Shown here: in pieces, positions 45,582 through 53,937 of the stretch
Position numbering within the stretch: the first letter of the stretch is position 1
Layout: each line of letters starts with the position of its first letter
Source: CAVSRC01 sp963830205
GTDB lineage: Bacteria > Pseudomonadota > Alphaproteobacteria > Rhizobiales > Kaistiaceae
Assembly (NCBI GenBank): GCA_963830205.1
Contig: CAWHLP010000041.1
Span: 124,001-188,000, forward strand
Length of the DNA: 64,000 bases
Reading direction: 5' to 3'
Notes under the pieces: model-generated
The model's input: the letters and a program-made list of their open reading frames with translations, nothing else
Database searches by the model: none
Told to the model about the DNA's origin: nothing
Made by a program: the position numbers and the translations under genes

Positions 45582-46667
45582 ATGAACGTTCTCGGCCTGA
45601 TGAGCGGCACTTCCATGGACGGGGTCGATGCCGCCGTCATCACCACCGACGGCGAGGCGATCGCAGGCTTCGGGCCGCGCCTCGCACGCCCCTATAGCGA
45701 GGACGAGCGGGCGCTGCTGCGCCGGGCGTTGGCGCAGGCGCGCAGCCTGACCGACCGCAACGCGCGCCCGAGCGTGCTCGCCGAGGCCGAGGCGATGGTT
45801 ACCGACGCCCATGCGCAGGCGGTGGAAGCCCTCTTCCGCGCCAATCCGGGGCTGGCCGTCGACCTCGTCGGCTTCCACGGCCAGACCGTGTTCCATGCGC
45901 CCGAGCGCCGGCTCACGGTGCAGATCGGCGATGGCGCCGCGCTCGCCAGGCGGCTCAACCTGCCCGTCGTCTTCGATCTCCGCGCCGCCGACGTGGCGGC
46001 AGGCGGCGAGGGGGCACCGCTGGTGCCGGTCTATCACCGGGCGCTGGTGAACCGCGCCGGGCTCTCCGGGACCGTGGTCGTGGTCAATATCGGCGGGGTC
46101 GCCAACCTCACCCGCATCGGCGCCGATGGCGGGCTCACCGCCGGCGACACCGGACCCGGCAATGCGCTCATTGACGATTTCGTGCGGGGACGCACCGGCG
46201 CCACCATGGACAGGGACGGGGCGCTGGCGGCGCGCGGGACCGTCGATGCTGCGGCGCTCGCCCGCCTGATGGACAACCCCTGGTTCGACCGGCCGTTGCC
46301 GAAGTCGCTCGACCGCGACGCCTTCTCGGCCGAGCCGGTGGCCGGCCTCTCCGATGCCGACGGCGCGGCGACGCTTACCGCCTTCACTTCTCACACGATT
46401 CTGAAAGGCATTGTGATGGCCGGCGGCGCCGATCGCATCGTCGTTTGCGGCGGTGGGACGCGCAATCCGGTGCTCATGGAGATGCTGCGGGGAGGGGCCG
46501 GCGTACCCGTCGAAGGGGCCGACAGGCTTGGCTGGTCGCCCGATTTCATCGAGGCCGAGGCGTTCGCCTATCTTGCCGCCCGCAGCCTCCGGCAATTGCC
46601 GCTGACCTATCCCGGCACCACCGGCGTGCCGCAGCCGACAACCGGCGGGCGGCTTGCCGCACCCTGA
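45582..46667 (+). CDS. anmK: Anhydro-N-acetylmuramic acid kinase
   Basis: Phosphorylates and opens 1,6-anhydro-MurNAc during peptidoglycan recycling. 361 residues: ATP site MNVLGLMSGTSMDGVDAAV, VDLVGFHGQTVFHAP, RAADVAAGGEGAPLVPVYH, VVNIGGVANLTRIG, GDTGPGNALIDDF and the C-terminal VVCGGGTRNPVLMEML. The ATG at 45582 follows GAGGGA. It diverges from tyrS. An lpxD homologue starts 80 bases downstream; no terminator between them is obvious. Confidence 0.96.
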   Translation: MNVLGLMSGTSMDGVDAAVITTDGEAIAGFGPRLARPYSEDERALLRRALAQARSLTDRNARPSVLAEAEAMVTDAHAQAVEALFRANPGLAVDLVGFHGQTVFHAPERRLTVQIGDGAALARRLNLPVVFDLRAADVAAGGEGAPLVPVYHRALVNRAGLSGTVVVVNIGGVANLTRIGADGGLTAGDTGPGNALIDDFVRGRTGATMDRDGALAARGTVDAAALARLMDNPWFDRPLPKSLDRDAFSAEPVAGLSDADGAATLTAFTSHTILKGIVMAGGADRIVVCGGGTRNPVLMEMLRGGAGVPVEGADRLGWSPDFIEAEAFAYLAARSLRQLPLTYPGTTGVPQPTTGGRLAAP

Positions 46668-46746
46668 CCCGGCTGTATGGCCGCCCGCGGGATTGTGCGC
46701 TAGGAACCGACGGTAACCAGAAGAACAACGGGTCGGCCCCGCCTCC

Positions 46747-47811
46747 ATGCAACTCAGCACCATTGCCAGCGCACTTTCGGCGAAGGTCTCCGGCGACGGC
46801 AGCCTCGACATCGGCCGCATCGTCCATCCTGCCGATGCCGAAGGCAGCGGCGACCTGGCGGTGGCGCTGTCGCAGGACGCGCAGGCCCATCTCGCCGGCA
46901 CCCGCGCCGGCGCCGTGCTCATCCCGGAGACGGCTTCGCCGCCCGAGGCTGCTGCGGCGATCCTCTACGGCGGCAACGAGCGCGTGGCGATCGCCGTCCT
47001 GACCGCCCTATTCGACCCTGGCCCGGCCCATGCCCCAGGCATCCACCCGGCGGCCGTGGTCGCGCCCGACGCCGTCATCGGCGCGGGCGCCAGCATCGGC
47101 CCCGCGGCGGTGGTGGGGCCGGGGAGCGCGATCGGCGCCGGTACCGTCATCCTGCCGCATGTCAGCGTCGGCGCCGGCGTCACCGTCGGCCGCGACTGCG
47201 TGCTCCATCCGGGCGTCCGCCTGGAGGACCGCGTCCGCCTCGGCGACCGGGTCATCATCCACTGCAACACGGTGATCGGCTCGGACGGCTTCAGCTTCAT
47301 TCCGGTGTCCAATCCGGACGGCAGCAGCAACGGTCTGGATCTGCCCAAGCGCACCCATTCGCTGGGCACCGTGGCCATCGGCGACGACGTCGAGATCGGC
47401 GCCGGCACCACCGTCGATCGCGCCACGCTGCGCGCCACCCGCATCGGGAAGGGCACCAAGATCGACAACCAGGTGCAGATCGCCCACAACGTCGTCATCG
47501 GCGAGAACTGCGTGATCTGCGGCATGACCGGCATCGCCGGGAGCGTGGTCATCGGCGACCGGGTTGTGATCGCCTCCGGTGTCGGGCTGGCGCCGCACCT
47601 GACGGTGGGCGACGGCGCCACCATCACCGCCTCGGCAGGGGTCGCCAGCCACGTGCCGGCGGGGGCGATTTTCACCGGTACGCCAGCGACTTATCACGAT
47701 AAGTTCATATCAAGACTGGTGGATATCGGCCGTCTGCGGCAGCTTTATCCGCGGGTCGACGATCTCAAAAAACGAATGGAAGCTCTGGAAAATAAATCCA
47801 AGGGCCGGTAG
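46747..47811 (+). CDS. lpxD: LpxD-type UDP-acylglucosamine N-acyltransferase
   Basis: 354 residues: an N-terminal uridine-binding domain, then more than ten left-handed beta-helix hexapeptide repeats (IGAGASIGPAAVVGPGSAIG), the loop GSDGFSFIPV, catalytic-type His in QIAHNVVIG, and a C-terminal helix (LRQLYPRVDDLKKRMEAL). LpxD transfers a 3-hydroxyacyl chain from ACP to the lipid A precursor. The normal chromosomal lpxD sits in a bamA-fabZ-lpxA group, absent here, and this gene precedes an ACP and a ketosynthase, so it may be a second, specialised copy (inference). Confidence 0.88.
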   Translation: MQLSTIASALSAKVSGDGSLDIGRIVHPADAEGSGDLAVALSQDAQAHLAGTRAGAVLIPETASPPEAAAAILYGGNERVAIAVLTALFDPGPAHAPGIHPAAVVAPDAVIGAGASIGPAAVVGPGSAIGAGTVILPHVSVGAGVTVGRDCVLHPGVRLEDRVRLGDRVIIHCNTVIGSDGFSFIPVSNPDGSSNGLDLPKRTHSLGTVAIGDDVEIGAGTTVDRATLRATRIGKGTKIDNQVQIAHNVVIGENCVICGMTGIAGSVVIGDRVVIASGVGLAPHLTVGDGATITASAGVASHVPAGAIFTGTPATYHDKFISRLVDIGRLRQLYPRVDDLKKRMEALENKSKGR

Positions 47812-47855
47812 CAAGAACAATCAGGATAGCCTAGGGGGCTGGAGGCGCTGACAAA

Positions 47856-48110
47856 ATGACCGACGTAACGCAAGACGTCATCGCGATTATCGCCAAGAAG
47901 GTACCCGGCGATAAGACGGTGACCTTGACCGATAATCTCCGGGAACTCGGCCTGGAGTCGATTGACGCCCTCGAAATGGTGTTCGACCTGGAAGAGAAAT
48001 TCGACATCCAGATCCCCTACAACGCCAACAGCGCCGCGACCGATTTCGCCACCGTCGCCGACGTGGTGAAAGCGATCCAGGGCCTGGTCGACCAGAAGCA
48101 GCCAACGTGA
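47856..48110 (+). CDS. Acyl carrier protein
   Basis: An 84-residue acyl carrier protein. The phosphopantetheine Ser is in NLRELGLESIDALEMVFDL, the canonical helix-II motif with E-S-I-D; PYNANSAATDFATVADVV completes the four-helix pattern. It is neither the 92-residue AcpXL sequence that I recall nor the housekeeping AcpP type, and it ends KQPT. Its TGA overlaps the GTG start of the ketosynthase by two bases, showing translational coupling as in the nodF-nodE pair. With the lpxD homologue before it, a special fatty acid for lipid A is the likely product (inference). Confidence 0.92.
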   Translation: MTDVTQDVIAIIAKKVPGDKTVTLTDNLRELGLESIDALEMVFDLEEKFDIQIPYNANSAATDFATVADVVKAIQGLVDQKQPT

Positions 48111-49327
48111 ACTGGCCACATCGCGTCGTCGTCACGGGCTGCGGTGTCGTCTCGCCGGTCGGCAAGGACATCGCCACCTATTGGCAGGCACTGAAAGAGG
48201 GCCAGAGCGGCATCGCCCAGCCGACGCTGGTGGCGCCGGAACTGCTGCTGCGCGAGGTGGTGGCCGAGGTCAAGGACTACGACCCCTTGGCCTATTTCGA
48301 CGAGCGCCAGCTGCCGCCGCTCGACCGCGTGTCGCAATTCGCCGTCATCGCCGCGCGCGAGGCGCTGGCCAACTCCGGCCTGACGATTGGCGAGGCGCTG
48401 TCGGAGCGCACGGCGGCGATCGTCGGCACCGGCATCGGCGGCGCGACGACGATGGATGAATCCTACAAGCGGCTCTATGGCGACAAGGCGACGCGCGTCT
48501 TTCCGCTCACCGTGCCCAAGCTGATGCCCAACGCCCCGGCGAGCCAGGTGTCGATGTTCCTTGGGCTTCGCGGCCCGTCCTTCGGCGTCGTCAGCGCCTG
48601 CGCCTCGGCGACCCATGCCATTGGACTGGCCTATCAGATGGTGCGCTCCGGCATCGCCGATGCGGCGGTCACCGGCGGCACCGAGGCCTGCATCAATCTC
48701 GGCACGCTCAAGGGCTGGGAAGGGCTGCGGGTGATGGCGACCGACACCTGCCGGCCGTTCTCCAAGGGCCGCCGCGGGCTGGTCATCGGCGAGGGCGCCG
48801 CCATGCTGGTGCTGGAGACGCTGGATGCCGCCAAGGCGCGCGGCGCCGAGATCATCGCCGAGATCGTCGGCTTCGGCATGAGCGCCGATGCCCGCGACCT
48901 GACCAACCCGGATGTCGGCGGCATGGCACGGGCGATGAACGCCTGCCTCGCCGATGCCGGCCTCACCCCCGCCGACGTGGACTACATCAACGCCCACGGC
49001 ACCGGAACGGCGACCAACGATACGACCGAGACCGAGGCGCTGAAGGCAAGCTTCGGCGAGCGCGCCAAGACGATTCCCATCTCCTCGACCAAGTCCATGG
49101 TCGGCCACGCGCTCGGCGCTGCTGGCGCGCTGGAGTTCGTCGCCACGCTCATGGCCATCCGCGACAACATCGCCCCGCCGACCATGAACTACCTCGAGCC
49201 GGACCCGGCCTGCGACCTCGACTACGTGCCCAACGCGGCGCGCGCGATGACGATCGACGTCGCCATGTCGAACTCCTTCGCCTTCGGCGGGCTTAACGCG
49301 GTGCTGGCGGCCAGGCGCTTCGCCTGA
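48107..49327 (+). CDS. Beta-ketoacyl-ACP synthase II (FabF/NodE-like)
   Basis: 406 residues from GTG 48107. Condensing-enzyme triad: Cys in VVSACASATHAIG, His in YINAHGTGTATND and His in STKSMVGHALGAAG; GAAMLVLETLDAAKARG and NSFAFGGLNAVLA complete the thiolase fold. It elongates acyl-ACP using malonyl-ACP. Coupling to its own ACP marks it as a dedicated rather than housekeeping enzyme. No further elongation gene (fabZ, lpxXL) follows: the next gene is a convergent LysE transporter. Confidence 0.93.
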   Translation: MNWPHRVVVTGCGVVSPVGKDIATYWQALKEGQSGIAQPTLVAPELLLREVVAEVKDYDPLAYFDERQLPPLDRVSQFAVIAAREALANSGLTIGEALSERTAAIVGTGIGGATTMDESYKRLYGDKATRVFPLTVPKLMPNAPASQVSMFLGLRGPSFGVVSACASATHAIGLAYQMVRSGIADAAVTGGTEACINLGTLKGWEGLRVMATDTCRPFSKGRRGLVIGEGAAMLVLETLDAAKARGAEIIAEIVGFGMSADARDLTNPDVGGMARAMNACLADAGLTPADVDYINAHGTGTATNDTTETEALKASFGERAKTIPISSTKSMVGHALGAAGALEFVATLMAIRDNIAPPTMNYLEPDPACDLDYVPNAARAMTIDVAMSNSFAFGGLNAVLAARRFA

Positions 49328-49352
49328 GACGATCGCCTGCCGCAGCCCCACG

Positions 49353-49958
49353 TCAGCTCCGGTGCGACAACAGCGCCATGAGCGAGGCGGCGAGCATGGC
49401 GGCCGCCATGGCGATATTGGCGATGCGCGCGGCAGTCGGATGGGTGAGCAGGCGCGCGAAGAGCGTTCCGGCGGTGAGCCAGACGGTCTCGATGACCACG
49501 ATCATCGCGGCGAGGATTATCGTCTTGGCGATGGCGTCGATGCTCGGATCAACGGCAATGCGATTGGCGACGAACACCGCCGCGATGGCGACATAGGCCT
49601 TGGGATTGGCGATGCCGAGCGCGAGCCCGCCCCATAGCGGCGGCGGCGCGCGCGTGCCGTCGAGGGCGGCCAGCGGCGGGGCGGTGGCGATCTTCCAGGC
49701 GAGCCAGACGAGATAGGCGAACGCAGCCATGGTGAGCGCCGGGCCGATCGCCGGCAGCGACATGAGCGCGGCGCTGAGCCCCAGCGCGACGATGGCGAGC
49801 ACGCCCCAGGTGCCGATGGTAAGGCCGACGACATAAGGGAGCGAGCGGGCGACGCCGAAGGCGCTGCCCACCGCGGCGAGGCTGATGGTCGCCGGGCCGG
49901 GACTGCCCATCACCGCGATCGCGGCGACGAGAAGCGACAGGACGGGTTGCCAGTTCAC
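49353..49958 (-). CDS. LysE/RhtB-family amino-acid exporter
   Basis: A 201-residue inner-membrane protein with about six helices. NWQPVLSLLVAAIAVMGSPGPATI carries the family GPG motif, GLALGIANPKAYVAIAAVF the second signature with NPK, and the C-terminus is a final helix. It exports amino acids or related metabolites. The start is GTG at 49958 (or 49961) behind AAGGCGAG. It diverges from the AraC-type regulator with only 30 bases between the starts, so control by that regulator is likely (inference). The open frame running on to 50789 is antisense to the regulator and spurious. Confidence 0.9.
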   Translation of the reverse strand: MNWQPVLSLLVAAIAVMGSPGPATISLAAVGSAFGVARSLPYVVGLTIGTWGVLAIVALGLSAALMSLPAIGPALTMAAFAYLVWLAWKIATAPPLAALDGTRAPPPLWGGLALGIANPKAYVAIAAVFVANRIAVDPSIDAIAKTIILAAMIVVIETVWLTAGTLFARLLTHPTAARIANIAMAAAMLAASLMALLSHRS

Positions 49959-49988
49959 CACGCGCTCGCCTTTGGCTAGGCTCTCCTC

Positions 49989-50846
49989 ATGACCGGGCAG
50001 TCTCCCCAGATCGACGTCGGCCGTCTTGAACGATCGTGCAAGGACGGGAGCGTCGAGCGCATCCGCACCAAGACCGCAGGCGCAGGGATCGAATGGGCCG
50101 ACACCTTCTTCCGCGAGCGCGCCTTCGCTCCCCACCGCCATGACAGCTACGGCATCGGCATGACCATGGCGGGCGTGCAGGCCTTCGCCTATCGCGGGGA
50201 GGGCCGCCGATGCCTGCCGGGCGAGCTCTACGTGCTCCACCCGGACGAGACCCACGACGGCAAGCCGGGAACCGAGGCGGGCTTCGGCTACCGCATCCTC
50301 TATGTCGATCCGGCGCTGATCGGTGCGGCGCTCGGGCGGACGCCGCTGCCCTTCGTCGCCGACCCTGTGATGGCGGCAGGGAGCGAGCCGGCGCGGCGGC
50401 TGAGAGCGGCGATCGCCGGCATCGATGCGCCACTCGACGAGGCCGCGCGGAGTGCGCTGATCGTGACGCTGGCGGACGCGCTCTCGGCGTTGGCGGGCGA
50501 ACCGCCCCGACGGCAGCCGGCGCTCGATGGCGCCGCGCTGAGGCGGGTGTGCGCGGCGCTGATGGCGGAAGGCGACCAGGCGACGCCGATGGCCGCGCTG
50601 GAGACGATCTCCGGCCTCGACCGCTGGACGCTGGCGCGGCAGTTCCGGGCGGCCTACGGCACCAGCCCGCACCGCTTCCGCGTGATGCGGCGGCTCGATC
50701 GAGCCCGCCGGCTGATGGCGGCGGGCGTCGGACTGGCGGAGGCCGCCGCGGCAGCCGGCTTCGCCGACCAGAGCCACATGACCCGCCACTTCAAACAGGC
50801 CTATGGGCTGACCCCGGCGCGTTGGCTGAAAGCCCTGGCGGCCTGA
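49989..50846 (+). CDS. AraC-family transcriptional regulator
   Basis: 285 residues: N-terminal cupin-like sensor (FAPHRHDSYGIGMTMAGVQA, LYVLHPDETHDGKPGTE) and C-terminal double helix-turn-helix, with TISGLDRWTLARQFRAAYG and GLAEAAAAAGFADQSHMTRH followed by FKQAYGLTPARWLKAL. This sensor type is usual in AraC proteins that govern divergently encoded LysE exporters. The ligand is unknown, perhaps the exported amino acid. The ribosome site is hard to see. Confidence 0.92.
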   Translation: MTGQSPQIDVGRLERSCKDGSVERIRTKTAGAGIEWADTFFRERAFAPHRHDSYGIGMTMAGVQAFAYRGEGRRCLPGELYVLHPDETHDGKPGTEAGFGYRILYVDPALIGAALGRTPLPFVADPVMAAGSEPARRLRAAIAGIDAPLDEAARSALIVTLADALSALAGEPPRRQPALDGAALRRVCAALMAEGDQATPMAALETISGLDRWTLARQFRAAYGTSPHRFRVMRRLDRARRLMAAGVGLAEAAAAAGFADQSHMTRHFKQAYGLTPARWLKALAA

Positions 50847-51006
50847 ATCGACCCATCATGTCAATTTTTGCGCCTCTCGATCGTCAAGACGACGGGAGCG
50901 CCCGCAGCGGCCACTTGCGGCGCACCATGGGCGGCTGCCCAAGTCCGCCCACATGGGCGTGCACTATCGGTCCGATCAATCGTGGCAAGTGGGAAGGAGA
51001 GAAGAA

Positions 51007-51411
51007 ATGGCGGCGTTGATGATGGTCCTCATCGTCCTGCACGTTGTGCCCGGGGTTTTCTGGGCCGGGTCAACCTTTGCGCTTGCGCGCGATCCGATGA
51101 TGGGCGACCGCAGCCTTGGCATGGCGCAGGCCGGAGCGGCGGGTCTGGTCATCGTGGTCGGCATCATCCTAATGGCGATCCGCTACGACGTTGCGCCAGG
51201 CGCCGAGGAGTGGGACCTAGGCATCGGGGCACTCTGCGCCCTCGCAGCGGTTGGCGTGCAGCACGGTGTGGCCTGGCCGGCGCGACGCCGTCTCGCTCAG
51301 GGCAGCACCAACGAGGCGGCAGATCGCCGGCGGGCAATGATCGGGCAGCGCATCGCCGCGTTGCTATTGGTCATCACGGTCGTTGCGATGGTGATCTGGC
51401 GCTATATGTAG
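51007..51411 (+). CDS. Four-helix membrane protein, unknown function
   Basis: A 134-residue protein with a strong GGAAGGAGAG site. Four hydrophobic segments: LMMVLIVLHVVPGVFWAGSTF, AGLVIVVGIILMAI, LGIGALCALAAVGVQHGV and IAALLLVITVVAMVIW. The His in helix 1 and the HGV in helix 3 recall small heme- or copper-related membrane proteins (CopD/DUF2269-like), but this is not firm. It stands alone between the AraC and SDR genes. Confidence 0.7.
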   Translation: MAALMMVLIVLHVVPGVFWAGSTFALARDPMMGDRSLGMAQAGAAGLVIVVGIILMAIRYDVAPGAEEWDLGIGALCALAAVGVQHGVAWPARRRLAQGSTNEAADRRRAMIGQRIAALLLVITVVAMVIWRYM

Positions 51412-51529
51412 CCCGAGCCGCGTGTCTTGCGGGCAAGCGCCGCGGCGCAATCGCCGCGGCGTCGCTCCCGCGTTCCGCTGCGCCGCACGGCGGCAGCGGG
51501 TTGCTTACCGTCAATCAGAGGGGTTCTGC

Positions 51530-52264
51530 ATGTCGAGACTGGATGGCCGCGTGGCACTGGTCACCGGCGCCTCGCGCGGCATCGGCAGGGCCATCGCATT
51601 GGCGCTTGGCGCGGCGGGGGCGGCCGTCGCCGTGAACTATCGCACCCGCGGCGAGGAGGCCGAGGCGGTCGCCGAAGCCATCCGCAACAGCGGCGGCCGT
51701 GCCCAGGCCTTCGCCGCCGACGTCTCGGCGGGGAGCGCCGTTGCGGCCATGGTCAGGGACGTCGAGGCCCGGCTCGGCCCCATCGACATCCTGGTCAACA
51801 ATGCCGGCACCGGCGAGCGTCACGGCCTCGACGACATCACGGAAGCGGATTTCGACCGCATGATCGCGGTCAACCTGAAGTCCGTCTTCCTGTGCACCCA
51901 GGCGGTCCTGCCGCCTATGCGGGCGCGGCACTGGGGCCGCATCGTCAACATCTCGTCGATCGCGGCGCGTGGCGCCGGCGGCGTCAGCGTCGTCTACAAC
52001 GCGTCGAAGGCTGGCCTCGAGGGGCTGACCCGGGGCTACGCCTCGCGGCTGGCGGCGGAGGGGATCACGGTCAATGCGGTCGCGCCGGGCCTGACCGAAA
52101 CCGAGATGGCGCAGCCGCTGATCGCGGCGGGCTATGTGGCGCGCATTCCGGTCGGGCGCATCGGCACCACCGAGGAGATCGCCCAGGCGGTCATGATGAT
52201 CATCGGCAACGCCTTCATCACCGGCCAGACGATCGCGGTGAACGGCGGCGGCATGTTCCTGTAA
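51530..52264 (+). CDS. Short-chain dehydrogenase/reductase (FabG-like)
   Basis: A 244-residue classical SDR. The dinucleotide-binding TGASRGIGRAIAL, the NNAG motif in ILVNNAGTGERHG, and the catalytic Ser (NISSIAARG), Tyr and Lys (VVYNASKAGLEG) are all present; the C-terminus FITGQTIAVNGGGMFL is FabG-like. An Arg shortly after the first strand (NYRTRG) suggests NADPH preference. The ATG at 51530 follows GAGGGG. The substrate cannot be told; it may be a 3-oxoacyl-ACP or a related ketone. Convergent with the hydrolase gene, 9 bases apart. Confidence 0.9.
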   Translation: MSRLDGRVALVTGASRGIGRAIALALGAAGAAVAVNYRTRGEEAEAVAEAIRNSGGRAQAFAADVSAGSAVAAMVRDVEARLGPIDILVNNAGTGERHGLDDITEADFDRMIAVNLKSVFLCTQAVLPPMRARHWGRIVNISSIAARGAGGVSVVYNASKAGLEGLTRGYASRLAAEGITVNAVAPGLTETEMAQPLIAAGYVARIPVGRIGTTEEIAQAVMMIIGNAFITGQTIAVNGGGMFL

Positions 52265-52273
52265 GGGGGGGCT

Positions 52274-52930
52274 CTAGCCCGGCACTGCCCCGCCGGCCAG
52301 GCGCCGGTCGACATAGTCGGAGCAGAGGTCGATCAGCTCCTCGGTATTGTTCTCGAAGAAGTGGTTGGCGCCCTTGATGATCGTCTGCTCGATGCGGATG
52401 CCCTTCTGGGTCTTGAGCTTGTCGACCAGCGTCTGCACGTCCTTGGGCGGGGCGACCTTGTCCTGGTCGCCGTGGATGATGAGGCCGGAGGACGGGCAGG
52501 GGGCGAGGAACGTGAAATCGTAGAGGTTGGGCTGCGGCGCCACCGAGATGAAGCCCTCGATCTCCGGCCGGCGCATCAGCAACTGCATGCCGATCCAGGC
52601 GCCGAAGGAGAAGCCGGCGACCCAGCACGAGCGCGCGTCGGTGTGCACCGACTGTACCCAGTCGAGCGCCGCGGCGGCATCGCTGAGCTCGCCGCCGCCG
52701 TGGTCGAACTCGCCCTGGCTGCGGCCCACCCCGCGGAAATTGAAGCGCAGCACCGCGAAGCCGCGCTTCGCGAACATGTAGAACAGCTGGTAGGTGATCT
52801 GATTGTTCATCGTGCCCCCGAACTGCGGGTGCGGGTGCAGGATGATGGCGATCGGGCCGTTCTTGCGCTTGGCCGGCTGGAAGCGGCCTTCGAGGCGCCC
52901 GGCAGGGCCGGTGAAGATGACTTCGGGCAT
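52274..52930 (-). CDS. Alpha/beta hydrolase
   Basis: A 218-residue hydrolase. Ordered motifs: oxyanion segment ILHPHPQFGGTMNNQI, FNFRGVGRSQGEFDHGGGE, nucleophile elbow AGFSFGAWIGM with the catalytic Ser, Asp in GDQDKVAPP and His in KGANHFFENN. This size and the HPHPQFGG signature are those of a conserved alphaproteobacterial alpha/beta hydrolase group of unknown substrate. The start MPEVIFTGPAGRLEG at 52930 is set by homology of the first strand. The frame continues upstream to 54208, antisense to trhA, and is spurious. Confidence 0.9.
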   Translation of the reverse strand: MPEVIFTGPAGRLEGRFQPAKRKNGPIAIILHPHPQFGGTMNNQITYQLFYMFAKRGFAVLRFNFRGVGRSQGEFDHGGGELSDAAAALDWVQSVHTDARSCWVAGFSFGAWIGMQLLMRRPEIEGFISVAPQPNLYDFTFLAPCPSSGLIIHGDQDKVAPPKDVQTLVDKLKTQKGIRIEQTIIKGANHFFENNTEELIDLCSDYVDRRLAGGAVPG

Positions 52931-53230
52931 TCTGTTTTGCGGACCTCGGGGGTGACGCGCCAGGCTTCGGCCTGGAAAGCCGGCGCATGGACCAAAGCTT
53001 GGCGGAACTGGCCAGTTCCCGCCGATCGGCGGGTAAGTGGGCGCCTTCATATCACAATCGCCGGGGGCGGTTTCAAGGATAACCGACAGCAGGGGGGCGG
53101 GCGGCCCTGAGGCCGAGGCCCGGGCGGGCCGCCCTTTGTCGCAGGCCGCTGGCCGGGCCGGCGCCGTGCCACCACATTGCGTAGAGGTGCGCGAACATCC
53201 TCGAAACGGGGGGCGCCGGACGGAGTGGTG

Positions 53231-53884
53231 ATGGCCGCAGGGACCAAGGAGCGACCGCACAGGCGCGGCGAGATCGTCGCCGACGGGCTCGTCCATGCCG
53301 TCGGGCTCACGGCGGCGGTGGTCGGCGCTCGTGCGCTGATCGCAGCCGCAGCCATCCACGGCACCGGGGTCGCCGCGGTCGCCGTCTACGCCTTTGCGCT
53401 GATCGCCATGCTGACCGTTTCGGCGGCCTACAGCCTGGGCTCGCGCCTGCATTTCCACGAATTGCTGCGCCGGCTCGACTACGCCGCCATCTTCATCATG
53501 ATTGCCGGCACCTACACGCCGTTCACCGCCGGCGTGCTCACCGGCGGCTGGGCGGTCGGCCTCACCGTGGCGGTGTGGGCGATCGCCGCCCTGGGCGTGG
53601 TGCTGAAGACCATGCTTGCCCCGCACGGGCTGCGCAACCTCACGACGCTGCTCTACATCGCCTTCGGCTGGATCGGCGTGCTTGCGGCGCGACCGTTCCT
53701 GGCGGCGCTGAGCCCGGAGGTCCTGTGGCTGGTGCTGGCCGGCGGCGTCATCTACACGCTCGGTACCATCTTCTACACCCTGGAGCAGGTGCCCTACCGC
53801 CGGGCGATCTGGCACACCTTCGTGGTCACTGCCGCCGCCGTGCATTTCTGGGCGATCTTCACGATGGTGGCCGCCACGGCCTGA
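53231..53884 (+). CDS. Hemolysin III / TrhA-family membrane protein
   Basis: A 217-residue protein with seven membrane helices. ADGLVHAVGLTAAVVGA carries the first conserved His, SRLHFHELLRRLDYAAIFIM the charged cluster, GTYTPFT the loop, and YRRAIWHTFVVTAAAVHFWAI the last two His residues; these define the HlyIII/PAQR-like family with a metal-binding site. E. coli TrhA affects membrane-energised stress balance, but no general role is proven. The ATG follows GGAG. Convergent with the FadL-like gene via a shared hairpin. Confidence 0.9.
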   Translation: MAAGTKERPHRRGEIVADGLVHAVGLTAAVVGARALIAAAAIHGTGVAAVAVYAFALIAMLTVSAAYSLGSRLHFHELLRRLDYAAIFIMIAGTYTPFTAGVLTGGWAVGLTVAVWAIAALGVVLKTMLAPHGLRNLTTLLYIAFGWIGVLAARPFLAALSPEVLWLVLAGGVIYTLGTIFYTLEQVPYRRAIWHTFVVTAAAVHFWAIFTMVAATA

Positions 53885-53888
53885 AACG

Positions 53889-53919
53889 CAAAACGGGCGC
53901 GATCCCGAGGACCGCGCCC
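53889..53919 (-). terminator. Terminator of FadL-family gene
   Basis: On the minus strand, GGGCGCG and CGCGCCC pair around an 11-base loop, followed by GTTTTG. It lies 19 bases past the fadL-like stop, between convergent genes. Confidence 0.7.
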
Positions 53920-53937
53920 GCGCCGGAAGCCTTGCGG

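Noticed and set aside
47856..49327. ACP/ketosynthase pair considered as nodF-nodE
   Set aside because: No nod box, no other nod gene, and it follows an lpxD homologue; a lipid A role fits better.
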